The notes under the pieces were generated by a model. That model did not search any database, was not told where the DNA came from, and worked only from the letters and a program-made list of their open reading frames with translations. DNA of 36,788 bases, taken from NCBI GenBank assembly GCA_045578305.1, contig JAZNKA010000002.1:1-36788 (forward strand). Reading direction: 5' to 3'. Positions 30,662 through 36,788 of this stretch are shown piece after piece. How positions within the stretch are numbered: position 1 is the first letter of the stretch; every line of letters begins with the position of its first letter. The translations under genes were made by a program, and so were the position numbers. Source of the stretch: SIG440 sp045578305 (lineage in GTDB: Bacteria > Bacillota > Clostridia > Monoglobales > Monoglobaceae).

Positions 30662-30736
30662 GGCAGGGGTAGTAAGACTTGAACTCACGGCACGCGGTTT
30701 TGGAGACCGCTGCTCTACCAACTGAGCTATACCCCT
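30661..30736 (-). tRNA. tRNA-Trp (anticodon CCA)
   Basis: A 76-base cloverleaf. The acceptor AGGGGTA pairs with TACCCCT, the anticodon loop is CTCCAAA, and CCA is encoded. It is co-directional with and downstream of rpsT. Its 3' end is partly duplicated at 30424-30437. Confidence 0.95.
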
Positions 30737-30743
30737 GTATAAT

Positions 30744-30774
30744 GAGTGCGATTTTTAAAGTCAAAAAAGCACTC
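30744..30774. other. Hairpin between rpsT and tRNA-Trp
   Basis: GAGTGC and GCACTC close a long AT stem (ATTTTT/AAAAAA). It may be a weak terminator for rpsT or a processing stem for a joint rpsT-tRNA-Trp transcript. Confidence 0.45.
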
Positions 30775-30791
30775 GGTTTAGCAGATTAAAC

Positions 30792-31052
30792 TTATGCAAG
30801 ACTGTTCATCTTAGCTGCGTACTGGCTCTTTCTGCGAGCAGCGGTGTTCTTGTGAAGAATACCCTTTGCAACAGCCTGGTCTGTCTTTTTAACAACATTT
30901 GCATATGCAACAGAGGCATCATCCTTGCCACCGTCTAAAGAAGCCTCGAACTTCTTTATAGCAGTCTTAAGCTGTGACTTAACCATCTGATTCTGGAGAG
31001 TCTTAGCTGCGATAACCTTTACTCTTTTCTTGGCTGATTTAATGTTTGGCAT
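30792..31052 (-). CDS. rpsT: 30S ribosomal protein S20
   Basis: An 86-residue basic, helical protein with the S20 motifs MPNIKSAKKRVKVIAA at the N-terminus and GILHKNTAARRKSQYAAKM near the C-terminus. GGAGGTG is 7 bases before the ATG. It is transcribed alone or with the downstream tRNA-Trp. Confidence 0.96.
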   Translation of the reverse strand: MPNIKSAKKRVKVIAAKTLQNQMVKSQLKTAIKKFEASLDGGKDDASVAYANVVKKTDQAVAKGILHKNTAARRKSQYAAKMNSLA

Positions 31053-31100
31053 GATTTCACCTCCAACTAATAATCTTTTCTTTAAAAATCAGTACTTAAT

Positions 31101-31129
31101 ATACTAACACAACTTATTTCAAAATGCAA
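31101..31129 (-). promoter_or_regulatory. Possible promoter of rpsT
   Basis: On the minus strand, TTGCAT (31124-31129), a 17-base spacer and TAGTAT (31101-31106), 48 bases before the rpsT ATG. Confidence 0.45.
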
Positions 31130-31165
31130 GAGTTTTTTAAAAAAAAGTTGAAAAATTTTTATTTG

Positions 31166-31194
31166 ATTGACAAAGCCTTGATATAAGTGTATAA
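31166..31194 (+). promoter_or_regulatory. Promoter of the glutamine synthetase III gene
   Basis: Consensus TTGACA (31166-31171), a 17-base spacer and TATAAT (31189-31194). The leader to the GTG start is about 65 bases. Confidence 0.85.
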
Positions 31195-31216
31195 TTTTGT
31201 TATATAATGAAGATTT

Positions 31217-31246
31217 TATGTCTTGATTTAAGACATTTTGTTTTTC
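31217..31246 (+). promoter_or_regulatory. Leader hairpin with T-run upstream of glutamine synthetase III
   Basis: ATGTCTT (31217-31223) and AAGACAT (31229-31235) form a 7-pair hairpin followed by TTTGTTTTT, within the 5' leader. It looks like a weak terminator and may serve as an attenuator of the downstream gene. Confidence 0.45.
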
Positions 31247-31264
31247 AGTTAAGGAGGAACAACC

Positions 31265-33355
31265 GTGAATAATATCCCCGAAATTTTTGGCAAGCTGGTT
31301 TTCAACGAAACCGTCATGAAAGAAAGACTGCCCCGGGAAATATACAAGGCCCTTAAAAAAACCATTCGAGAGGGTGCAAGCCTTGACAGACATGTTGCTG
31401 ATATAATTGCAGCGGCTATGAAAGACTGGGCAATTGAAAAGGGTGCGACACATTATACACATTGGTTTCAGCCAATGACAGGGATTACTGCCGAAAAACA
31501 CGACAGTTTTATAAACCCCGCGCCAGGTGGTAATGTTGTTATGGAATTTTCAGGCAAGGAGCTTATCAAAGGCGAGCCTGATGCTTCCAGCTTTCCGTCG
31601 GGCGGACTTCGTGCAACATTCGAGGCAAGAGGATATACCGCTTGGGACCCCACATCTTATGTTTTCATAAAAGACGGAACACTTTGTATCCCGACTGCTT
31701 TTTGTTCTTACGGCGGCGAGTCATTGGATAAAAAGACCCCGCTCCTTAGGTCGATCGAGGCTGTAAGCAAGCAGGCAGTGCGGATACTCAAACTGTTTGG
31801 CAAGACAGATGTGACAAGAGTTGTCCCGACTGTCGGACCAGAACAGGAATATTTTTTGATTGACAAAGAGGTATTTGAAAAGCGCAAAGACCTTATCTAT
31901 TGCGGAAGAACTCTTTTTGGAACCCCTGCACCAAAAGGTCAGGAACTTGAAGACCATTATTTCGGCAAACTCAAACCAAGAGTGTCGGCATATATGAAAG
32001 AACTTGATGAAGAATTGTGGAAGCTTGGAATTTTAGCCAAAACAAAGCATAATGAGGCGGCTCCTGCGCAGCACGAGCTGGCACCGATATTTACAACAGT
32101 AAACATTGCGACCGACCACAACCAGCTTACAATGGAGATGATGAAGGTTGTTGCAGAGCGTCACGGGATGGTGTGCCTGCTTCACGAAAAACCTTTTGAG
32201 GGTGTAAACGGAAGCGGCAAACACAACAACTGGTCGCTGACAACAAATACGGGTGAAAATCTGTTTGAACCCGGCAAATCTCCTCACGACAACGCTCAGT
32301 TTTTGGTATTCCTGTGCGCTGTGATGAGTGCAGTCCACAAACATCAGGATCTATTAAGAATTTCTGCGGCAAGCGCCGGCAATGACCACCGTCTTGGAGG
32401 ACACGAGGCACCTCCAGCAATTATATCAATGTTTCTTGGCGAAGAGCTTGCCGGAGTTCTTGAATCAATCAAAGCGGACAGCGACTACGAGGCTTCGGGA
32501 AAGCAGACAATGAAGGTCGGGGTAAACGCCCTTCCGGCATTCCCCAAAGACTCGACAGACCGAAACCGCACATCGCCGTTTGCTTTTACAGGCAACAAGT
32601 TTGAATTCCGTATGCTTGGCTCAAGCGCATCAATTGCGTGCAGCAACATAATGCTTAATACAATGGTTGCGGACGAGCTTAAGGATTTTGCGGACGAGCT
32701 TGAGGGTAAAAAAGACTTTCTTGGCGCTGTACACGCACTTGTTAAGAGAGTTATAACCGAGCACGATGCGATAATTTTTGACGGAAACGGATATTCGGAA
32801 GATTGGGTTAAAGAAGCCGAAAAACGCGGACTTTTGAATCTTGAGTCAACGGTTGACGCGCTTCCTTATTACATACGTCCCGAAAATCTGGAGCTGTTTA
32901 AGCGCCACGGAGTTTACAACGAAACCGAGATGCGCGCGCGTTATGAAATATTGCTTGAGGAATATTCGAAGCTTGTAAATATTGAAGCGTTGACCATGGT
33001 TGATATGGTCAAAAAGGATTATTCTCCGGCGATAACCGACATCCAGAAGGCACTTTGCGATGCTATAATTGCAAAAAGAACGGTCAGCGAAGATATTCCT
33101 TGCGAGACCGAGAAAAAAGCACTTGAGAGGATAGCTAAATCCGCAGATGAGATTACAGAAGTCAATATGGCTCTTGATAATGCGCTTAAGAATGTCCCGA
33201 ATGGCAACGCACTTGAGACGGCGGTTTATTATCGCCACGAGATTGTGTCAAAAATGACAAAACTCAGAAGCCTTGTCGATTCGGTAGAGGCAGAGGGAGA
33301 CAGGGGATATTGGCCGGTGCCGTCATATGGCGATTTGATTTTCAGCATAAAGTAA
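31265..33355 (+). CDS. glnN: Glutamine synthetase type III
   Basis: Makes glutamine from glutamate and ammonia with ATP; the large type III form is common in Bacteroidetes, Cyanobacteria and Clostridia. The 696-residue length is typical of GSIII and well above GSI (about 450). The N-terminal GSIII-type segment HYTHWFQPMTGITAEKHDSF is present. The metal/ATP motifs VVPTVGPEQEYFLID, KHNEAAPAQHELAPIF and GVNGSGKHNNWSL follow, and the C-terminal extension is helical. The start is GTG, 8 bases after AAGGAGG. A consensus promoter and a terminator-like hairpin precede it. Confidence 0.96.
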   Translation: MNNIPEIFGKLVFNETVMKERLPREIYKALKKTIREGASLDRHVADIIAAAMKDWAIEKGATHYTHWFQPMTGITAEKHDSFINPAPGGNVVMEFSGKELIKGEPDASSFPSGGLRATFEARGYTAWDPTSYVFIKDGTLCIPTAFCSYGGESLDKKTPLLRSIEAVSKQAVRILKLFGKTDVTRVVPTVGPEQEYFLIDKEVFEKRKDLIYCGRTLFGTPAPKGQELEDHYFGKLKPRVSAYMKELDEELWKLGILAKTKHNEAAPAQHELAPIFTTVNIATDHNQLTMEMMKVVAERHGMVCLLHEKPFEGVNGSGKHNNWSLTTNTGENLFEPGKSPHDNAQFLVFLCAVMSAVHKHQDLLRISAASAGNDHRLGGHEAPPAIISMFLGEELAGVLESIKADSDYEASGKQTMKVGVNALPAFPKDSTDRNRTSPFAFTGNKFEFRMLGSSASIACSNIMLNTMVADELKDFADELEGKKDFLGAVHALVKRVITEHDAIIFDGNGYSEDWVKEAEKRGLLNLESTVDALPYYIRPENLELFKRHGVYNETEMRARYEILLEEYSKLVNIEALTMVDMVKKDYSPAITDIQKALCDAIIAKRTVSEDIPCETEKKALERIAKSADEITEVNMALDNALKNVPNGNALETAVYYRHEIVSKMTKLRSLVDSVEAEGDRGYWPVPSYGDLIFSIK

Positions 33356-33386
33356 GAGCTTTGTGGCAAGGACACCGTTAAATCGG

Positions 33387-33415
33387 TTGACAAAAAATAC
33401 TAACAATGTTATAAT
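33387..33415 (+). promoter_or_regulatory. Promoter of the second PfkB kinase
   Basis: Consensus TTGACA (33387-33392), a 17-base spacer and consensus TATAAT (33410-33415). It is among the strongest in the window and leaves an 85-base leader. Confidence 0.85.
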
Positions 33416-33499
33416 TTTTGGAATAGAAACAAAGTTGCAACAAAGAACGATTTCTATTGCAAATGTGTAAAAATTAAAATCTAAAAAGGAGCTTTAAAA

Positions 33500-34597
33500 A
33501 TGGAATTGAATTTGAGACCCAAAAATGAATGTATGTTCGACGAAATTTCGCTTGGCGAAATTATGCTCAGACTTGACCCGGGCGCAGGCAGAATCAAAAC
33601 TGCTCGTTCGTTCACAGCTTGGGAAGGTGGCGGCGAATATAACGTTGCAAGAGGCCTTCGTCGCTGCTTTGGACTTAAGACAAGCGTTGTTACTGCTTTT
33701 GCTGATAACGAGGTCGGCAGACTTGTTGAAGATTTTATTATGCAGGGTGGCGTTGATACATCCCTTATCAAATGGATGAAGTATGACGGCATTGGCAGAA
33801 CAGTGCGCAATGGTATCAACTTTACCGAACGCGGATACGGAATCAGAGGTGCTGTAGGTGTTTCGGACAGAGGTAACACTGCTGTATCACAGCTCAAACC
33901 CGGCGACATCGATTGGGATTACATCTTTGGTACACTTGGTGTAAGATGGATGCACACAGGCGGAATCTTTGCTGCACTCAGTGAAACAACAGCAGCTCTT
34001 GTTATCGAGGCTGTAAAGAAGGCTAAAGAGTACGGCACAATCGTTTCTTATGACCTCAACTATCGTCCCAGTCTTTGGAGCGGCATCGGCGGTCAGGAAA
34101 AGGCTCAGGAAGTAAACAAAGAAATCGCGAAATACATAGATGTTATGATTGGTAACGAAGAAGACTTTACCGCTTGTCTCGGACTCGAGGTTGAGGGTAA
34201 CGATGGTGACCTTAAGGAACTTAACATCGATGGCTACTACAAAATGATTGAAGCTGCAACAAAGAAGTATCCCAACTTCAAGGTAGTAGCAACAACACTT
34301 CGTACAGTTAAGACTGCAACAGTAAATGACTGGAGCGCAATCTGCTGGGCAGACGGCAAAATCCACAAGGGTATCGAACTTAACGGTCTTGAAATCTTTG
34401 ACCGCGTAGGCGGCGGCGACAGCTTTGCATCAGGTCTTATTTACGGACTTTGGTCAGGCAAAGACGCAAGCGAAGCTCTCAACTATGGTATTGCACATGG
34501 TGCTTTGGCAATGACCACACCCGGTGATACATCAATGGCAAGCCTTAAGGAAGTTGAAAATATTATCGGCGGCAAAGGCGCAAGAGTTCAGAGATAG
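33500..34597 (+). CDS. PfkB family sugar kinase (2-keto-3-deoxygluconate kinase-like)
   Basis: A 365-residue ribokinase-fold enzyme. The N-terminus EISLGEIMLRLDPGAGRIKT and GGGEYNVARGL are KDG-kinase-like, and the catalytic end is DRVGGGDSFASGLIYGLW. Codon choice is like that of pta, ackA and rplM (AAC, CTT, GCT enriched), so it is probably highly expressed. It carries its own near-consensus promoter and a strong terminator, unlike its paralogue at 17874. A likely role is in uronate or pectin sugar-acid degradation, but no other pathway gene is near. Confidence 0.9.
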   Translation: MELNLRPKNECMFDEISLGEIMLRLDPGAGRIKTARSFTAWEGGGEYNVARGLRRCFGLKTSVVTAFADNEVGRLVEDFIMQGGVDTSLIKWMKYDGIGRTVRNGINFTERGYGIRGAVGVSDRGNTAVSQLKPGDIDWDYIFGTLGVRWMHTGGIFAALSETTAALVIEAVKKAKEYGTIVSYDLNYRPSLWSGIGGQEKAQEVNKEIAKYIDVMIGNEEDFTACLGLEVEGNDGDLKELNIDGYYKMIEAATKKYPNFKVVATTLRTVKTATVNDWSAICWADGKIHKGIELNGLEIFDRVGGGDSFASGLIYGLWSGKDASEALNYGIAHGALAMTTPGDTSMASLKEVENIIGGKGARVQR

Positions 34598-34610
34598 TAA
34601 CATAAATAAG

Positions 34611-34646
34611 AAAAAACAGGGGCAAATTTTTGCCCCTGTTTTTTTA
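34611..34646. terminator. Bidirectional terminator between the kinase and mtnN
   Basis: AAAAAACAGGGGCAAA / TTTGCCCCTGTTTTTT with A/T tails on both sides. It overlaps the mtnN stop on the minus strand and serves both convergent genes. Confidence 0.9.
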
Positions 34647-35330
34647 CATGCTCTCAAAGAAGGTTTTCGTTACCTTTTCCAGATTGTCTGCGGCAATTTC
34701 GACGAATTCGCTAAAGGAAAGATGTGACGAGTCGTCTGCGTTGTCTGATATCGAACGAAGTATAGCAAACGGAACATCATTTTTGAAACAAACATGACCT
34801 ATTGCAGCAGATTCCATTTCACAAGCAGATGCAGCGAAAGTTCTTTTGAGAAAGTCTTTTTTCTCGCGACTGTTGATAAATTGGTCTCCCGATACGATTT
34901 TTCCCAAAATGGAGTGAATCCCATTTTTAAGAGCAGCTTGATGAAGCTTTTCAGAAAGCTCGGTATCGGCAGGAATGTCTACAACACCTATCCCTGAGAT
35001 AAAACCAATTGGGTCACCAAGAGGCGATGTGTCCATATCGTGCTGAATTACCGAGGTAGCAACAACTGTATCGCAGATGTTCAGCTCTGGGTCAAGCCCG
35101 CCTGCCACACCGCTGTTTATAATAAAACGCGGTTCGTATCTCATAATCATTGCCTGAGCGCAGATTGCGGCATTTACTTTGCCGACTCCGCTGACAGCAA
35201 CAACTGCGGGATGGCCCCACAGCGTGCCGCAAACAAATTCAGAGCCGCTTATGGTTTCGGTGCTTACTCCAAGCATCTGATTTTTAAATTTATCAACCTC
35301 AACAGGCATTGCGCCAATTATACCTATCAT
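34644..35330 (-). CDS. mtnN: 5'-methylthioadenosine/S-adenosylhomocysteine nucleosidase
   Basis: Cleaves adenine from methylthioadenosine and S-adenosylhomocysteine, feeding methionine salvage and AI-2 formation. The 228-residue protein contains the family motifs MIGIIGAMPVEVD, SGVGKVNAAICAQ, FIINSGVAGGLDP and the ribose-binding and catalytic region ACEMESAAIGHVC then LRSISDNADD. The ATG follows GGAGGTACATTTT. It has its own promoter and ends in the shared terminator. Confidence 0.96.
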   Translation of the reverse strand: MIGIIGAMPVEVDKFKNQMLGVSTETISGSEFVCGTLWGHPAVVAVSGVGKVNAAICAQAMIMRYEPRFIINSGVAGGLDPELNICDTVVATSVIQHDMDTSPLGDPIGFISGIGVVDIPADTELSEKLHQAALKNGIHSILGKIVSGDQFINSREKKDFLKRTFAASACEMESAAIGHVCFKNDVPFAILRSISDNADDSSHLSFSEFVEIAADNLEKVTKTFFESM

Positions 35331-35363
35331 AAAATGTACCTCCGTATAAATTTGACAGATTAC

Positions 35364-35392
35364 ATTTTAACCCAATTGATGCATTTTGTCAA
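35364..35392 (-). promoter_or_regulatory. Promoter of mtnN
   Basis: On the minus strand, consensus TTGACA (35387-35392), a 17-base spacer and TAAAAT (35364-35369), 33 bases before the ATG. Confidence 0.75.
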
Positions 35393-35397
35393 CATTA

Positions 35398-36576
35398 TCA
35401 AATGCAAAGCCATTTCTGAAACATCTTCCAAAACATTGAAGAAATATTCATTCGTTTGACTTCTTCGCTCGAAAGAATGTCGCAAGCAGCTACTTTTTTT
35501 CCGTCAATACTCAAAACTGCCGAGCCGATTTTTTGGTTTTTTGCAAGAGGCGCACGAAGCGGCTCGTCAAATGTGTATGAGACCTCGACTTTGCCCTGAT
35601 TTCCTTTTTTTACAATAAAGTTGACATTTTTGTCGGCAACTGGCTTTACAAAGTCGGATTTCCCACCAATTACGGCAAGGTCATCAAGTTCACCTATTTT
35701 TTCTGCAGCATTTACAACGGAATAATTTGCAAAGCCGTAGTCCAGAAGTTTGGTCGCGCTTGAAAATCGTTCGGCACTTGACGGCGCCGCAAGGACAACT
35801 GCTACAAGTTGCATCCCATCGCGTTTGGCAGAGGCAGAAAGACAGTATTTTGCGGCAGATGTGGAGCCTGTTTTTATTCCGTTTGCGCCTTTGTAAAAAC
35901 GGATTAACTTATTGGTGTTCGAAAGACCAAATTCGCCGCCTCTTAAAGTATCCATCCAGATGGTTGTATAATCAAGAATTTTGGGATGCTTAAGAAGTTC
36001 GCACGAGATGAGAGCAACATCTCTTGCGGTGCTGTAATGCTCGGGGGTTTCGTCAAGACCGTTGCAGTTTATAAAATGAGTGTTCTTGCAGCCAAGCTCC
36101 AAAGCGCGCTTATTCATCATTTCGACAAAAGCAGGTTCTCCGCCTGCGACGAACTCTGCCATAGCAACCGCGGCGTCATTCCCTGATGCAACGGCGATAG
36201 CTTTAAGCATATCCTCAACCGACATTTCTTCACCCGGCTCCAAAAATACCTGCGAGCCACCCATTGATGCGGCATATTCACTGGTTTGCACTATGTCGCC
36301 AAGTTTTATTTTGCCCGAGTCAATCGCTTCCATTATAAGAAGCATAGTCATTGACTTGGTTACGCTTGCTATCGGGAGCCTTTTGTCGGCGTCCAATTCG
36401 TACAGAACCTGGCCGCTGGATGCTTCCATCAAAAGAGCCGAAGGAGCGGTTACAATTTCAGCAGCGACATCGGCGGCAACCTGGCTTACAAATTCCGTTT
36501 CAGCATAGATTGAAACAGGGAACATAAAAATTACCGCAAGTACGGCGCAAAGAAGTTTTGAATAAATAGTTTTCAT
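35398..36576 (-). CDS. dacF: D-alanyl-D-alanine carboxypeptidase (DacF/PBP5-like)
   Basis: A secreted serine peptidase of 392 residues that removes the last D-Ala from peptidoglycan stems. An N-terminal signal peptide (about residues 1-25, hydrophobic core VLAVIFMFPVSI) is followed by the catalytic SxxK at S71-K74 (SVTKSM), SGN at 131-133 and KTG at 235-237. The C-terminal part (about 290-380) fits the PBP5-type stalk domain. The final residues are hydrophobic and may anchor it to the membrane. AGAAAGG precedes the ATG at a long spacing of 12 bases. Confidence 0.95.
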   Translation of the reverse strand: MKTIYSKLLCAVLAVIFMFPVSIYAETEFVSQVAADVAAEIVTAPSALLMEASSGQVLYELDADKRLPIASVTKSMTMLLIMEAIDSGKIKLGDIVQTSEYAASMGGSQVFLEPGEEMSVEDMLKAIAVASGNDAAVAMAEFVAGGEPAFVEMMNKRALELGCKNTHFINCNGLDETPEHYSTARDVALISCELLKHPKILDYTTIWMDTLRGGEFGLSNTNKLIRFYKGANGIKTGSTSAAKYCLSASAKRDGMQLVAVVLAAPSSAERFSSATKLLDYGFANYSVVNAAEKIGELDDLAVIGGKSDFVKPVADKNVNFIVKKGNQGKVEVSYTFDEPLRAPLAKNQKIGSAVLSIDGKKVAACDILSSEEVKRMNISSMFWKMFQKWLCI

Positions 36577-36607
36577 AATCTATATCAACCTTTCTGGGTT
36601 TGTTATG

Positions 36608-36636
36608 TATATATAATATGAAAGGAAAATTTTCAA
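36608..36636 (-). promoter_or_regulatory. Promoter of the carboxypeptidase gene
   Basis: On the minus strand, TTGAAA (36631-36636), a 17-base spacer and TATATA (36608-36613), 32 bases before the ATG. Confidence 0.55.
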
Positions 36637-36667
36637 TATGCAAAACAAAAAAACTTAAAAAAAGTAC

Positions 36668-36696
36668 TTGACAATGGGGGGATGATGTGGTAATAT
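36668..36696 (+). promoter_or_regulatory. Strong promoter P1 reading out of the window
   Basis: Consensus TTGACA (36668-36673), a 17-base spacer and TAATAT (36691-36696). No coding frame follows within the window. Confidence 0.75.
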
Positions 36697-36761
36697 AAAT
36701 GAGTTGCGCCAAGGAAAGCGGTCGACTTCAAAAAAATTTTTGAAAAAAGTTTAAAAAAGGG

Positions 36762-36788
36762 TTGACAAAAGTTCCTGGTTGTGATAAG
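36762..36788 (+). promoter_or_regulatory. Strong promoter P2 at the window edge, cut before the end of its -10 box
   Basis: TTGACA (36762-36767) with the -10 expected at 36785-36790, where TAAG is visible before the end. Tandem strong promoters in an AT-rich, gene-free stretch are typical of rRNA operons; the product lies outside the window. Confidence 0.6.

Noticed and set aside
30344..30682. Open frames of about 100 residues on both strands
   Set aside because: They cross palindromes, the duplicated tRNA end and the tRNA-Trp terminator; no ribosome site or codon bias supports them.

Overview
The window looks like a chromosomal segment of a low-GC Gram-positive of the class Clostridia, probably an anaerobic gut-type member of the Oscillospiraceae/Eubacteriales. 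This is inferred from gene content: a SigH-type sigma factor, a type III glutamine synthetase, pta-ackA acetate formation, a DacF-type carboxypeptidase with a signal peptide, an L13 leader, DUF1540 and DUF1858 proteins, strong AGGAGG ribosome sites and frequent TTG/GTG starts. No marker gene here fixes the genus.

Layout. (1) 1-600: a tRNA cluster (Val partial, Asp, Phe, Gly, Cys), an intrinsic terminator and a short array of palindromic TGAAAT repeats; then a small DUF1540 gene. (2) 8690-1021, minus strand: tmcAL, a HAD phosphatase, a membrane/coiled-coil protein, then the conserved block pyrH-frr-uppS-cdsA-dxr-rseP, which links UMP supply, ribosome recycling, undecaprenyl carrier, CDP-diacylglycerol, MEP isoprenoids and site-2 proteolysis. 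(3) 8790-13637, plus strand: pta-ackA, sigH, a 470-base non-coding region with tandem DnaA boxes and a 12-base inverted repeat, a DUF1858 gene, two identical tRNA-Val genes, and yceD-rpmF. (4) 13781-23272, plus strand: DUF624 membrane protein, acyl-CoA synthetase-like protein, ung, a TagA/WecG glycosyltransferase, a PfkB kinase, a DJ-1 protein, a CPBP protease, mltG, trmR and rodA, so mainly envelope and repair functions. (5) 25662-23558, minus strand: a degenerate histidine-kinase-like ATPase overlapping a CCA-adding enzyme. (6) 25796-27811, plus strand: L13 leader-rplM-rpsI and a TIM-barrel sugar epimerase. (7) 27825-30437, minus strand: an accessory island holding a MuF-type polymorphic toxin, an immunity candidate, a displaced second toxin tip and a second immunity candidate, followed by a copy of the 3' end of tRNA-Trp and an array of palindromes. 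(8) 30661-36788: tRNA-Trp, rpsT, glutamine synthetase III, a second PfkB kinase, mtnN, a DacF-type carboxypeptidase, and two tandem strong promoters reading out of the window, probably into an rRNA or tRNA operon.

Most of the window is housekeeping. The most unusual part is the island at 27825-30681: a phage-head-like (MuF) toxin gene with a spare toxin tip joined by a 98-base homologous stretch, sitting without visible phage genes beside tRNA-Trp, whose 3' end is partly duplicated. Other points of interest are the DnaA-box cluster far from any dnaA gene, three palindromic repeat arrays, a terminator-like hairpin inside the uppS-cdsA gap, and the kinase-like ATPase coupled to the CCA-adding enzyme.
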